DNA of 64,000 bases, from NCBI RefSeq assembly GCF_003259845.1, contig NZ_QLMJ01000014.1:1-64000 (forward strand). The letters run 5' to 3'. Below the pieces are notes generated by a model, which saw only the letters and a program-made list of their open reading frames with translations, ran no database searches and had not been told where the DNA came from. Below, in pieces: positions 41,428 to 50,404 of the stretch. This DNA comes from Actinoplanes lutulentus. Lineage in GTDB: Bacteria; Actinomycetota; Actinomycetes; Mycobacteriales; Micromonosporaceae. The translations under genes and the position numbers were made by a program. Numbering within the stretch: position 1 is the first letter of the stretch; each line of letters starts with the position of its first letter.

Positions 41428-42966
41428 ATGCGGCACGCAATGCCTCCCTCTGCCTCGGACCGGCGCCGGCGCCGCCGGCTGGTCACGGGCCTCGGCGCTG
41501 CCGGTGCGGCCGGTGCGGTCACCGCGCTGGTCGCCGTTCTCGTCCCCTCGGCCTCGGCTGCCACCGTCTTCTCCGCGGACTTCGAGAGCGGCGCGAGCGG
41601 CTGGTCCAAGTCCGGTGGCACCTGGGTGGTCGGCACCGACGGCTCGAAGGTCTACCAGCAGACCAAGGCCGACAGCGAGCTGGCCCGCGTCTTCGCCGGC
41701 GAGACCTCCTGGACCGATTACTCGGTGCAGGCGAAGGTCAAGGCGATCAGCCTCGGCAGCGGCCTGGCCGGCATCGCGTCCCGCGCGAGCAGCGCCTCCA
41801 CGATGTACCGCCTCGCGCTCACCTCGGCCGGCAAGGCCGAGCTGCAGTCGGTCAAGGGCAGCACGGTCAGCGTGATCGGCTCGGCCGCGGTCAGCAACGT
41901 CACCGCATGGCACACCCTGCGCATCGACGCGTCCGGCAGCACCGTGACCGGGTACGTGGACGGTGTGAAGGTTGCCTCCGGCACCGGCTCGCTGACCGCC
42001 TCCGGCCGGATCGGCCTCGTCACCAGCTTCGCGTCGGCCTCGTTCGACGACGTAGCGGTGAACCCGGTGACCGGTGCGACCGCCACCACCAGCCCGTCCG
42101 CGTCGAAGACCGCGACCGCCAGCGCGAGCGCTTCCGCCAGCAAGACCGCGACGGCAAGTGCGAGCGCGTCGGCGAGCAAGACCGCGACCGCCTCCGCCAC
42201 GCCCAGCGCGTCGAAGACCGCCACGGCGACCGCGACCGCGACGGCCGCGCCCACGACCACCAGCACGACCGGCACCAGCCCGACCGCCGCGTGGCCGACC
42301 GCGACCGGCTCCAAGGCCGTGACCGCGACGGTCGCGGTCTCCGGCACGCTGGACGGCGGCAACGTCCGCTACTACGGCAGCGGCGACCTGGGCGGCGACG
42401 GGCAGGAAGAGGGTCAGGACCCGCTGTTCAAGCTCGCCGACGGCGCGGTGCTGAAGAACGTCATCCTCGGCGCCCCGGCTGCCGACGGTGTGCACTGCTC
42501 CGGTTCCTGCACGCTGATCAACGTGTGGTGGGAGAACGTCGGTGAGGACGCGGCCACCTTCAAGGGCGGCACCTCGGCGACCTACACCGTCGACGGCGGC
42601 GGCGCGAAGAGCGCTGACGACAAGGTCTTCCAGCACAACGGTGGCGGCACGCTGACCATCAAGAACTTCCAGGTCTCCGACTTCGGCAAGCTCTACCGGT
42701 CCTGCGGCAACTGCTCCACCCAGAACAAGCGGGCCGTCGTGGTGCAGAACGTGATCGCGACCGCCCCTGCGAAGAGCCTGGTCGGCATCAACGCGAACTA
42801 CGGCGACACCGCCACGCTGTCCAAGGTGACCATCGTCGGTGACAAGGACCTGGACATCTGCGTCCGGTTCACCGGCAACAACACCGGCAAGGAGCCGACC
42901 AAGATCGGCACCGGTGCGGACGGCGTGAACTGCAAGTACACCGATTCCGACATCACCTTCAAGTAG
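41428..42966 (+). CDS. Secreted pectate lyase, polysaccharide lyase family 3, with N-terminal carbohydrate-binding-type domain
   Basis: The 512-aa exoenzyme cleaves pectate by beta-elimination. A signal peptide (RRRRRRLVTGLG then a hydrophobic core, ending near SASA at about 45) precedes a laminin-G/DUF1080-like domain (about 45-210, VFSADFESGASGW). A low-complexity linker of Ala, Ser, Thr and Lys (about 212-290) leads to the PL3 catalytic domain (about 295-512). Its hallmarks are DGVHCSGSCTLINVWWENVGEDAATFKG (read as separate short motifs DGVHC, NVWWENVGEDA), DDKVFQHNGGG and CGNC. The ribosome site AGGAG precedes the ATG. It suits a soil organism feeding on plant material. Confidence 0.92.
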   Translation: MRHAMPPSASDRRRRRRLVTGLGAAGAAGAVTALVAVLVPSASAATVFSADFESGASGWSKSGGTWVVGTDGSKVYQQTKADSELARVFAGETSWTDYSVQAKVKAISLGSGLAGIASRASSASTMYRLALTSAGKAELQSVKGSTVSVIGSAAVSNVTAWHTLRIDASGSTVTGYVDGVKVASGTGSLTASGRIGLVTSFASASFDDVAVNPVTGATATTSPSASKTATASASASASKTATASASASASKTATASATPSASKTATATATATAAPTTTSTTGTSPTAAWPTATGSKAVTATVAVSGTLDGGNVRYYGSGDLGGDGQEEGQDPLFKLADGAVLKNVILGAPAADGVHCSGSCTLINVWWENVGEDAATFKGGTSATYTVDGGGAKSADDKVFQHNGGGTLTIKNFQVSDFGKLYRSCGNCSTQNKRAVVVQNVIATAPAKSLVGINANYGDTATLSKVTIVGDKDLDICVRFTGNNTGKEPTKIGTGADGVNCKYTDSDITFK

Positions 42967-43068
42967 TTCGACCGGTGGCTGCCGGACACCCTGGTCCGGC
43001 GGCCACCGTCGCCGATGAGCCACCGATGGCTGCTGACGGCAACAGATCCACGGTTGGAGGGCGGCGGC

Positions 43069-43899
43069 ATGAGGCTCATCGAAGACGACGTGCGCGCGGC
43101 ACTGCGCGCGGAGGCGGTCAAGCACCGTCCGAACCGCGAGGCGATGCTCGACCGGATCACCGAGACGGCGATGCGTAACCAGTTCGCCAAGCATCGGGCC
43201 GAGGCGAAGCCCCGGTGGCGGATCAGCGGCGCGGCTGTCGCGGTGGCCGCCGTTCTCGGGGGCGGCGGATTCGCGCAGTGGGCGGTCGCCGGTGACGGCG
43301 CGCCTCAACCGGTGCCGCCGGCGCCGAGCATCAGCGTGCCCGTGGTTCCGCCGGTCGCACCGTCGCCGTCTGTCGCACCGTCCCCATCCGATGTACCCAG
43401 CACCAGCAGCACCAGTAAGTCCTCGCCGGTGCGGAGTGCCAGCTCCGCGCCGGCGTCCCCCTCATCGGCTCCGGCCAGCAGCGTCCCGCCGGCGAACACC
43501 GCGACGGCCGACCCTGCGGTCAGCGGTCCGCTCTGGTCGGACGGCTCGATCGACGCCTCCGACTCTCAGGGCTCCGGCGTCGTGACCGTGAAGACGACTG
43601 AGCGGCTCACCGCACTCGACGTGGCGATCCGGGTGACGCGTACCCCGGAGCTCGTCTCACGCGGCGGCAGCCAGCAGGTGCCGGGCGCGAGCGTGAGCAG
43701 TTCGGTCACCGAGGAAGCCGACGCGCTGCTCTACCGCTTCGTGCTCTCCTCCGGCGACGTCCTGGAACCGGGGACGTACGTCTTCTTCGCGCGGTACACG
43801 TTCGCCTCGGGCGGACGCGACGCGAACGGCGACGTCTACACGGCCACGGCGGTCACCGAGAGCGGCGCCACCGTGAACGTGTCCGGCGCCTTCGGCTGA
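43069..43899 (+). CDS. Membrane-anchored protein of unknown function with extracellular domain
   Basis: The 276-aa protein has a cytoplasmic N-terminus of about 45 charged residues (EDDVRAALRAEAVKHRPNREAM), one membrane segment (about 50-70), a Pro/Ser/Val linker (about 80-145) and a beta-rich extracellular domain (about 150-276). The cytoplasmic part resembles the N-terminal tails of some actinobacterial anti-sigma-like membrane proteins, but there is no sigma gene here. I start at ATG 43069, preceded by GGAGG. The extracellular domain has no family that I recognise. Confidence 0.7.
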   Translation: MRLIEDDVRAALRAEAVKHRPNREAMLDRITETAMRNQFAKHRAEAKPRWRISGAAVAVAAVLGGGGFAQWAVAGDGAPQPVPPAPSISVPVVPPVAPSPSVAPSPSDVPSTSSTSKSSPVRSASSAPASPSSAPASSVPPANTATADPAVSGPLWSDGSIDASDSQGSGVVTVKTTERLTALDVAIRVTRTPELVSRGGSQQVPGASVSSSVTEEADALLYRFVLSSGDVLEPGTYVFFARYTFASGGRDANGDVYTATAVTESGATVNVSGAFG

Positions 43900-43946
43900 T
43901 TGCCAAGGGGAAATCCACAGCCGACCGCGCTCTCAGGAATCACCCA

Positions 43947-43970
43947 ACCGCGATGTGACACCATCGCGGT
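43947..43970. terminator. Hairpin terminator between convergent genes
   Basis: ACCGCGATG at 43947-43955 pairs perfectly with CATCGCGGT at 43962-43970 across a 6-base loop. It lies between the stops of the anchored protein and the convergent STAS gene. Confidence 0.78.
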
Positions 43971-43979
43971 ATGTCGGGT

Positions 43980-44309
43980 TCAGGCCGTGCTGCTGATCAT
44001 CAGTGCGCTGCGCAGGCCGGTGATGTCCAGCACCCGCATCAGGAAGTCACCCACGTTGGCGAGGGCGAGCACGGTCTGCGCGTGCTGCGCCTTGCGGCTC
44101 AGCACCACCAGCGTGCCAAGACCCTGCGAGTCGCAGAACGTCACTCCGGACATGTCGAGGACGATGCGCGACGACGGCGGCTCGACCAGCAACTCGTTGA
44201 CGATCGTGGACAGCTCGGTGACGGTGAGCACGTCAATTTCCCCGGCGAGCGCGATAACCACCTCGTCGGGGGCGCGCTGCACCGTGATGGACAGCTCGGG
44301 TCGCTCCAC
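43980..44309 (-). CDS. STAS-domain anti-sigma factor antagonist
   Basis: The 109-aa protein has the antagonist core RIVLDMSGVTFCDSQGLGTLVVL, with the predicted phospho-serine at residue 61 in CDSQGL. It would be controlled by phosphorylation from an anti-sigma kinase and dephosphorylation by a PP2C enzyme, two of which are encoded in this window. GTG 44309 gives the standard length; the open frame further upstream runs towards the hemL promoter and has no support. It is divergent from hemL. Confidence 0.87.
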   Translation of the reverse strand: MERPELSITVQRAPDEVVIALAGEIDVLTVTELSTIVNELLVEPPSSRIVLDMSGVTFCDSQGLGTLVVLSRKAQHAQTVLALANVGDFLMRVLDITGLRSALMISSTA

Positions 44310-44433
44310 GCAGGTCAGCCTATCCTCTCCGGGGCAGTTCGGCCCGTTCGGCACGGTCAGACCGGGCGCATCCGGGCATCCCCCGGTGACGTGAACAACC
44401 CTCCAGAGATACTCGCCGTACGCCGCTGACAGA

Positions 44434-45777
44434 ATGGGAACCGCTGTGACCACGACATTTCCCACCGCGGATCTTCCGTACCCGGAGGACGCCCCGGTTT
44501 CCCAGGCCCTGTTCGACCGCGCCCAGGCCATCGTGCCGGGCGGGGTCAATTCACCTGTGCGTGCGTTCCGAGCGGTCGGTGGCACGCCCCGATTCATGGT
44601 CTCGGGCAGCGGTCCGTGGATGACCGACGCGGACGGACGGCGTTATGTCGACCTGGTCTGCTCGTGGGGTCCACTGATCCACGGGCACGCGCACCCCGAG
44701 ATCATCGAGGCGGTGCAGCGGGCCGCGTCCCTGGGTACCAGCTTCGGCACCCCGACGGCCGGCGAGGTCGACCTGGCTGAGGAGATCGTCCGGCGTACCG
44801 GGATCGACGAGGTGCGCCTGGTCAACTCCGGCACCGAGGCGACGATGACCGCGATCCGGCTGGCCCGGGGTTTCACCGGTCGCTCCAAGATCGTGAAGTT
44901 CGCCGGTTGCTACCACGGTCACGTGGACGCGCTGCTCGCCGCGGCCGGCTCCGGCGTCGCGACGCTCGGCCTGCCGGACTCGCCGGGTGTCACCGGTGCG
45001 GCCGCCTCCGAGACGATCGTGGTGCCGTACAACGACGTGGCCGCGGTCGAAGAGGCCTTCAAGCTCAACGGGCCGGACATCGCGGCGATCATCACCGAGG
45101 CCGCGCCCGGGAACATGGGCGTGATCTTCCCGCGGGACGACTTCAACGGAAAGCTCGCCGAGATCGCCCACCGGTACGGCGCCCTGCTGATCGTCGACGA
45201 GGTGATGACCGGATTCCGGATCTCGGCGGGTGGCTGGGCCGGGTTGCATCCGGTCGACGCCGACCTGTTCACCTACGGCAAGGTGATGGGCGGCGGCCTG
45301 CCCGCGGCGGCGTTCGGCGGCCGCCGGGAGATCATGTCCCGGCTGGCGCCGGCCGGCCCGGTCTACCAGGCCGGCACGCTCTCCGGTAACCCTCTGGCCT
45401 GCGCGGCCGGCCTCGCCTCACTGCGGCTCGCCGACGACGCGGTTTACAAGCGGCTGGACGAGGTGGCCGGCACGGTCGGCTCGCTCGCCTCCGACGCGCT
45501 CACCGCAGCGGGTGTGCCGCACCGGCTCTCGTCCGCCGGCAACATGTTCTCGATCTTCTTCACCGATGCGGAGGTCGTCGACTACGACTCCGCGAAGACT
45601 CAGAACGCCGCGGCGTTCAAGGCCTTCTTCCACGCGATGTTGTCGAACGGTGTGTACCTTCCGCCGAGCGCCTTCGAGTCGTGGTTCGTCTCCACCGCGC
45701 TGGACGACGCGGCGTTGGAACAGATCGCCGCGGCGGTGCAGCCGGCGGCCCGGGCGGCAGCAGGAGCGTCATCTTGA
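44434..45777 (+). CDS. hemL: Glutamate-1-semialdehyde 2,1-aminomutase
   Basis: The 447-aa PLP enzyme makes 5-aminolevulinate for haem synthesis by the C5 pathway. The PLP lysine is Lys283 in FTYGKVMGGGLP; VNSGTEATMTAIRLARG, CYHGHVDALL and IVDEVMTGFR are the family signatures. The start could be ATG 44434 or GTG 44446 (with GGGAA upstream). It opens a run hemL - phosphatase - tlpA - ccdA - resB - ccsB that links haem supply to cytochrome c maturation. Confidence 0.96.
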   Translation: MGTAVTTTFPTADLPYPEDAPVSQALFDRAQAIVPGGVNSPVRAFRAVGGTPRFMVSGSGPWMTDADGRRYVDLVCSWGPLIHGHAHPEIIEAVQRAASLGTSFGTPTAGEVDLAEEIVRRTGIDEVRLVNSGTEATMTAIRLARGFTGRSKIVKFAGCYHGHVDALLAAAGSGVATLGLPDSPGVTGAAASETIVVPYNDVAAVEEAFKLNGPDIAAIITEAAPGNMGVIFPRDDFNGKLAEIAHRYGALLIVDEVMTGFRISAGGWAGLHPVDADLFTYGKVMGGGLPAAAFGGRREIMSRLAPAGPVYQAGTLSGNPLACAAGLASLRLADDAVYKRLDEVAGTVGSLASDALTAAGVPHRLSSAGNMFSIFFTDAEVVDYDSAKTQNAAAFKAFFHAMLSNGVYLPPSAFESWFVSTALDDAALEQIAAAVQPAARAAAGASS

Positions 45778-46430
45778 GCGAGTCGACAAAGACCACGGTG
45801 CACGTGCTCCGGCACGGCGAGGTCTTCAACCCCGGCAAGATTCTGTACGGCCGGCTGCCTGACTTCCATCTCTCGGAGCTCGGCAACCAGATGGCCAAGG
45901 CGGCCGCCGAGGTGCTCGCCGGGCGGGACATCACCCACGTGGTGTCGAGCCCGCTGGAGCGAGCTCAGGAGACCTCCGCGCCGTTCGCCGCGGAGTTCAA
46001 GCTGGAGACCGCCACCGACGTCCGGCTGATCGAGAGCGCGAACTACTTCGAGGGCAAGCGGGTCTCGGTCGGTGACGGCGCGTTCAGCAACCCCCGGCAC
46101 TGGTGGGTGCTGCGTGACCCGATCACCCCGTCCTGGGGTGAGCCGTACCTGGTGATCGCGCAGCGGATGTTCGCCGCGGTGCAGGCGGCCCGGGTCGCGG
46201 CCGAGGGGCACGAGGCGGTCTGCGTCTCACACCAGCTTCCGATCTGGACACTGCGCCGGTACGTCGAGGGCAAGCGCCTCTGGCACGACCCGCGCAAGCG
46301 CGAATGTGGCCTGGCCAGCCTGACCTCGTTCCGGTTCGAGGGGTCCAAGGTGGTCGGTATCGACTATTCGGAGCCCGCCGCTCACCTGGTGGCCCTCTCC
46401 GCGACGGCCAAGACCGCCAAGGGGGCGTGA
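45774..46430 (+). CDS. Histidine phosphatase family protein (phosphoglycerate mutase-like)
   Basis: The 218-aa protein carries the catalytic RHGE motif (VHVLRHGEVFNP, about residue 14) and the second histidine in AVCVSHQLPIWTL. Its position between hemL and the cytochrome c biogenesis genes is conserved in actinomycetes. The substrate is unknown. It starts at TTG 45774, overlapping the hemL stop by four bases, with AGGAG upstream. Confidence 0.87.
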   Translation: MSESTKTTVHVLRHGEVFNPGKILYGRLPDFHLSELGNQMAKAAAEVLAGRDITHVVSSPLERAQETSAPFAAEFKLETATDVRLIESANYFEGKRVSVGDGAFSNPRHWWVLRDPITPSWGEPYLVIAQRMFAAVQAARVAAEGHEAVCVSHQLPIWTLRRYVEGKRLWHDPRKRECGLASLTSFRFEGSKVVGIDYSEPAAHLVALSATAKTAKGA

Positions 46431-46432
46431 CC

Positions 46433-47029
46433 ATGCGCCGGCTGGTGGCCGTCACCGTCGCGGCGTTCGCCGCTGCCGGGCTCCTGGCCGGCTGCGGTGA
46501 AGACCGGAACTGGGCGAAGAACTGCTCCACGACCGAGAACCTGGTGGTGGAGTGCGCCGTGGCGGACCGGCCGCAGGTTTCCGGCGTGACCGGCGAGCTG
46601 CTCGACGGCGGCTCGTACGACATCGCGGACGAAGCCGGCAAAGTCGTGGTGGTCAATTTCTGGGGCTCGTGGTGCGCGCCCTGCCGGGCCGAAGCCGATG
46701 ACCTGGAGAAAACGTACCAGGCCACGAAGGCCAAGGAGGTGTCGTTCATCGGGGTCAACTCGCGGGACGACCGGGACGCGGCGATCAACTTCGAGCGGGG
46801 CCGGGTCACGTACCCGAGCATCTTCGACTTCGACGCGAAGGTCGCCCTGCAGTTCGACGTGAGCCAGGTGAGCACTCCCGCCACGCTGATCCTGGACCGC
46901 CAGGGCCGGATCGCGGTCGCCATCCGCCGAGCCACCACGCTCGGCGAGCTCCAGCCACTTGTCGAAAAGGTGGCAGCGGAGGACCCTCCAACCACCCCGC
47001 CCACCACCCTAAACCGGACTGAAGGCTGA
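46433..47029 (+). CDS. TlpA/ResA-like thiol-disulfide oxidoreductase lipoprotein
   Basis: The 198-aa protein reduces apocytochrome c cysteines outside the membrane. The lipobox LLAGC (about residue 20) predicts lipid anchoring. The thioredoxin fold has the redox pair Cys81-Ala-Pro-Cys84 in WGSWCAPCRAEADDL. A proline/threonine-rich tail ends the chain. ATG 46433 fits the AAGGGGG ribosome site; GTG 46427, overlapping the upstream stop, is an alternative. It receives electrons from CcdA, encoded next. Confidence 0.92.
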   Translation: MRRLVAVTVAAFAAAGLLAGCGEDRNWAKNCSTTENLVVECAVADRPQVSGVTGELLDGGSYDIADEAGKVVVVNFWGSWCAPCRAEADDLEKTYQATKAKEVSFIGVNSRDDRDAAINFERGRVTYPSIFDFDAKVALQFDVSQVSTPATLILDRQGRIAVAIRRATTLGELQPLVEKVAAEDPPTTPPTTLNRTEG

Positions 47030-47034
47030 GCTTG

Positions 47035-47838
47035 ATGGGCGACGCATTCCAGAGCACCGCCTTGAACGGGCCGCTGCTGCTCGCGGTCGGCGCGGCCTTG
47101 ATCGCGGGCCTGGTCAGCATCCTTTCGCCGTGCGTGCTGCCGCTCGTGCCCGGTTACATCTCGTATGTGACGGGTCTGGCCGGCAGCGATCTCGAAGCAG
47201 CGATCGGCACCACGCAAGAAGAGGGCGCCACCAAGACCAAGACCGAGACGCTCGCGCTGAAAGGCCGGGTCCTGCTCGGCAGCAGCCTTTTCGTGCTCGG
47301 CTTCGCGGTGGTCTTCACCCTGCTCATGACCCTGGTCGCGAACATTGGCTTCACCCTGCTGACCCACCGCGACACTCTCAACATCGTGCTCGGTGTGCTG
47401 GTGATCGTGCTGGGTCTCGGTTACCTGGGCCTGATCCCGGGCTTCCAGCGTGAGGCCCGGTTCAAGAAGCTGCCGGCGGCCGGCCTGATCGGTGCGCCGG
47501 TCTTCGGCGCGATCTTCGCGGTCTCCTGGATTCCCTGCGTGGGCCCGACCCTCGGCGCGGTCTCCGCGCTCGCCGCCACCAGCGGCAGCACCGACCGGGC
47601 GGTGATCCTGGCGCTCGCCTTCAGCCTCGGCCTGGGCATCCCGTTCATCCTGTTCGGGCTCTTCTTCCGGCGGCTGCTCGGCGTCTTCCAAGCGATCCGG
47701 CGCAACAGCCGCTGGGTGACCCGGGTCGGCGGTGCACTGATGATCATCATCGGTCTCACCCTGATCACCGGACAGTGGAACTACTTCCTCGCCTGGCTGA
47801 TGACGACCTTCAACTTCGGCGGGGAGCTCTTGCTGTGA
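47035..47838 (+). CDS. ccdA: Cytochrome c biogenesis protein CcdA
   Basis: The 267-aa membrane protein carries reducing equivalents from cytoplasmic thioredoxin to ResA-like proteins. It has six hydrophobic segments with the two redox cysteines in SILSPCVLPLVPGY and SWIPCVGPTLGAV. A charged insert (about residues 57-75, KTKTET) separates segments one and two. The ATG is six bases after tlpA, and the stop overlaps resB. Confidence 0.94.
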   Translation: MGDAFQSTALNGPLLLAVGAALIAGLVSILSPCVLPLVPGYISYVTGLAGSDLEAAIGTTQEEGATKTKTETLALKGRVLLGSSLFVLGFAVVFTLLMTLVANIGFTLLTHRDTLNIVLGVLVIVLGLGYLGLIPGFQREARFKKLPAAGLIGAPVFGAIFAVSWIPCVGPTLGAVSALAATSGSTDRAVILALAFSLGLGIPFILFGLFFRRLLGVFQAIRRNSRWVTRVGGALMIIIGLTLITGQWNYFLAWLMTTFNFGGELLL

Positions 47839-49442
47839 CCGTGGTCGAGGATCGCCCGGCAACCGCGGACGCGCCGCCGCCGCGACGGGTCAACCCGCTC
47901 TGGGCGCTGCTGCGCAACTCGTGGCGCCAGCTGACCAGCATGCGTACCGCGTTGATCCTGCTCTTCCTGCTCGCCGTGGCCGCGGTGCCGGGCTCGATCT
48001 TCCCGCAGCGGTCGGTGAACCGGGAGAACGTCGCTGAGTACTTCGCGGCGCACCCGAAACTCGCGCCGGCCATCGACCGGGCCTTCGCCTTCGACGTCTA
48101 CTCGTCGCCCTGGTTCGCCGCGATCTACCTGCTGCTCTTCACGTCGCTGATCGGCTGCGTGCTGCCACGGCTTCGTGATCACATTCGGGCGCTGAGGACC
48201 GTACCCCCGGAAGCTCCCAAGCGGATGGGTCGCCTGCCGCAGCATGCGGACGGCCTGGAGTCGGCGCAGCCGGCCGGTGAGACGGCCGTGCGGGTCGCAG
48301 CGACCTTGCGCCGCAAGTGGTTCCGGGTGCGGGTACGGGAGCAGGAGGATGGCAGCTGGACCGTCTCCGGCGAGAAGGGCTATCTCAAGGAGACCGGGAA
48401 CCTGCTGTTCCATGTCGCGCTGCTGTCGGTGCTCGTGGGTGTCGGTTTCGGACATTGGTACGGGTGGCACGGCAACCGTCTGCTCGTCACCGGAGCGGAC
48501 CAGGGGTTCTGCAACTCGCTGACGCAGTTCGACGACGTGTCCCTCGGCCCGCAGGTGGACGCGAGCGACCTGCCGAACTTCTGCCTGAAGCTGACCAAGT
48601 TCGACGCTACCTACCAGAGCACCGGCCAGCCGAAGTCCTACGACGCGACGGTCGCGGTGAGCCAGAACGGCGGGGCCAGCGAGAGCCGATCGTTCACGGT
48701 CAACGACCCGCTGCGCCTGGACGACGCCAACATCCACCTGCTCGGCCAGGGTTACGCGCCGGAGTTGAAGTACACCGACCGGTACGGCGTCTCGCAGACC
48801 AAGGTCGTGCCGTTCCTGCCGGTCGACGGGATGCTGACCAGCGAGGGTGTCGCCCAGTTCCCGGACGTCAACATCGACCCGAAGACCAACAAGCGGGACG
48901 ACAAGCTGCAGATGGGCTTCGAGGGAGTGTTCCTGCCGACCGGCCCTACCGACGGCACCGCCCGCTCGGAGTTCCCGGAGCTGAACAACCCGGTGCTCTA
49001 TCTGACCGCGTACCAGGGTGATCTCGGTCTCGACGTCGGTATCCCCGGCTCGGTGTACTCACTGGACCGTGGACAGATCGACACCGGCGCGCTGAAGAAG
49101 ATCGGCGGCGACCGTCCTTACGCGCTGAAGCAGGGCGAGAAGGTGACCCTGGAGGACGGCACCACGCTGGAGTTCGTCGGTGTCCGCCAGTTCGCGACGC
49201 TCTCGATCCGGTACGACCCGACCCAGTTCATGCTGCTGATCGGCGCGGTGCTGGGCCTCATCGGACTGATGCTGTCGCTGTCCGGGCATCGACGCCGGGT
49301 CTGGTTCCGGGTGGTACCCACTGCGGGTGACGACGCGCGGAGTAGCGTGATCGAAGCCGGTGGGCTGCCTCGCACCGACTATCCCGGGTTCGGCGACGAA
49401 TTCACCTCGCTGACCCGAAGTCTCAAGGAAGGGACGCCCTGA
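47835..49442 (+). CDS. resB: Cytochrome c biogenesis protein ResB (Ccs1)
   Basis: The 535-aa protein forms the System II haem export and ligation complex with CcsB. It has ResB topology: paired N-terminal membrane segments (about 35-55 and 95-115), a third near 190, a large extracellular domain (about 210-450) and a C-terminal segment near 455-480. The haem-binding histidine candidates lie near the membrane segments. The start is GTG overlapping ccdA; the stop shares a base with the ccsB ATG. Confidence 0.93.
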   Translation: MTVVEDRPATADAPPPRRVNPLWALLRNSWRQLTSMRTALILLFLLAVAAVPGSIFPQRSVNRENVAEYFAAHPKLAPAIDRAFAFDVYSSPWFAAIYLLLFTSLIGCVLPRLRDHIRALRTVPPEAPKRMGRLPQHADGLESAQPAGETAVRVAATLRRKWFRVRVREQEDGSWTVSGEKGYLKETGNLLFHVALLSVLVGVGFGHWYGWHGNRLLVTGADQGFCNSLTQFDDVSLGPQVDASDLPNFCLKLTKFDATYQSTGQPKSYDATVAVSQNGGASESRSFTVNDPLRLDDANIHLLGQGYAPELKYTDRYGVSQTKVVPFLPVDGMLTSEGVAQFPDVNIDPKTNKRDDKLQMGFEGVFLPTGPTDGTARSEFPELNNPVLYLTAYQGDLGLDVGIPGSVYSLDRGQIDTGALKKIGGDRPYALKQGEKVTLEDGTTLEFVGVRQFATLSIRYDPTQFMLLIGAVLGLIGLMLSLSGHRRRVWFRVVPTAGDDARSSVIEAGGLPRTDYPGFGDEFTSLTRSLKEGTP

Positions 49443-50398
49443 TGGCGGAGCTGTCGAACCAGTTGATGGCCTTCACCGTTTTTGCCTACCTGATCGCGAT
49501 GATCTGCTACGCCGGTGAGTACGCGTTCGGCAAACGTAGCGTGATCGGCAAGGCGGCGTCACGGCAGCTGGTGGGCGCGGGAGCGCCGGTCATCAAGCAG
49601 CCGACCGCGCCCGACGGGCCGGTGAAGCCCGGCCGCGGCGAGTGGTCCGGCCGGATCGCGGTGGCCTTCACCCTCCTGGGCTTCGTGCTGCACCTCGGCA
49701 CCACTGTCACTCGTGGCCTCGCGGCCGAGCGGATGCCGTGGGGCAACATGTACGAGTACATCCTCTCCGCGAGCCTGGTCGGCGCCGCGGTCTGGGTGGG
49801 TGTGCTGCTGCGCAAGCCGAACCTGCGCCACCTCGGGCTCTTCGCCTCGCTCAGCCTCGTGGTCCTGCTCGGCGCGGCCAGCCTTGTGGCGTACACGCCG
49901 GTCGGGCCGCTGGTGCCGGCGCTGAACTCGTACTGGTTCATCTTCCACGTGTCGACGATCATCATCTCGTCGGGCATCTTCCTGATCGGCGCGGTTCCGG
50001 CCGCGATGTTCCTGATCAAGAACGGGTACGACGAGGGCAAGCGCTCGTTCCCGTACACACTGGCCAAGCGGTGGCCGGACGCCGGTGCGCTGGAGCGGCT
50101 CACGTTCCGCCTGCACGCGTTCGCGTTCCCGCTCTTCACCTTCGGCGCGCTGATCGCCGGTCCGTTGTGGGCCGAGGCGTCCTGGGGCCGGTACTGGGGC
50201 TGGGACCCCAAGGAGGTCTGGGCGTTCATCTCCTGGATCGTCTACGCGGCGTACCTGCACGCGCGGGCCACGCCCAGCGTCAAGCGGACCGTCGCCACCT
50301 GGATCGCGCTGCTCGGCTTCGTGACGATGCTGATGAACCTGTTCGGCGTGAACCTGTTCTTCGAGGGCCTGCACTCGTACGCGAACGCGGGCGACTGA
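49442..50398 (+). CDS. ccsB: Cytochrome c biogenesis protein CcsB (CcsA/ResC type)
   Basis: The 318-aa polytopic protein handles haem in System II. The family's tryptophan-rich haem site is present as WGRYWGWDPKEVWAFISW (about residues 240-257), with flanking conserved histidines (WFIFHVS, AYLHARA). It is the last gene of the cytochrome block. It ends only six bases before the stop of a convergent gene, with no separate terminator visible. Confidence 0.95.
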   Translation: MAELSNQLMAFTVFAYLIAMICYAGEYAFGKRSVIGKAASRQLVGAGAPVIKQPTAPDGPVKPGRGEWSGRIAVAFTLLGFVLHLGTTVTRGLAAERMPWGNMYEYILSASLVGAAVWVGVLLRKPNLRHLGLFASLSLVVLLGAASLVAYTPVGPLVPALNSYWFIFHVSTIIISSGIFLIGAVPAAMFLIKNGYDEGKRSFPYTLAKRWPDAGALERLTFRLHAFAFPLFTFGALIAGPLWAEASWGRYWGWDPKEVWAFISWIVYAAYLHARATPSVKRTVATWIALLGFVTMLMNLFGVNLFFEGLHSYANAGD

Positions 50399-50404
50399 GA
50401 GCCG

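Noticed and set aside
41338..43308. A 656-aa minus-strand frame over the pectate lyase
   Set aside because: It is antisense to a well-supported secreted enzyme, with Gly/Arg-rich composition typical of shadow frames.
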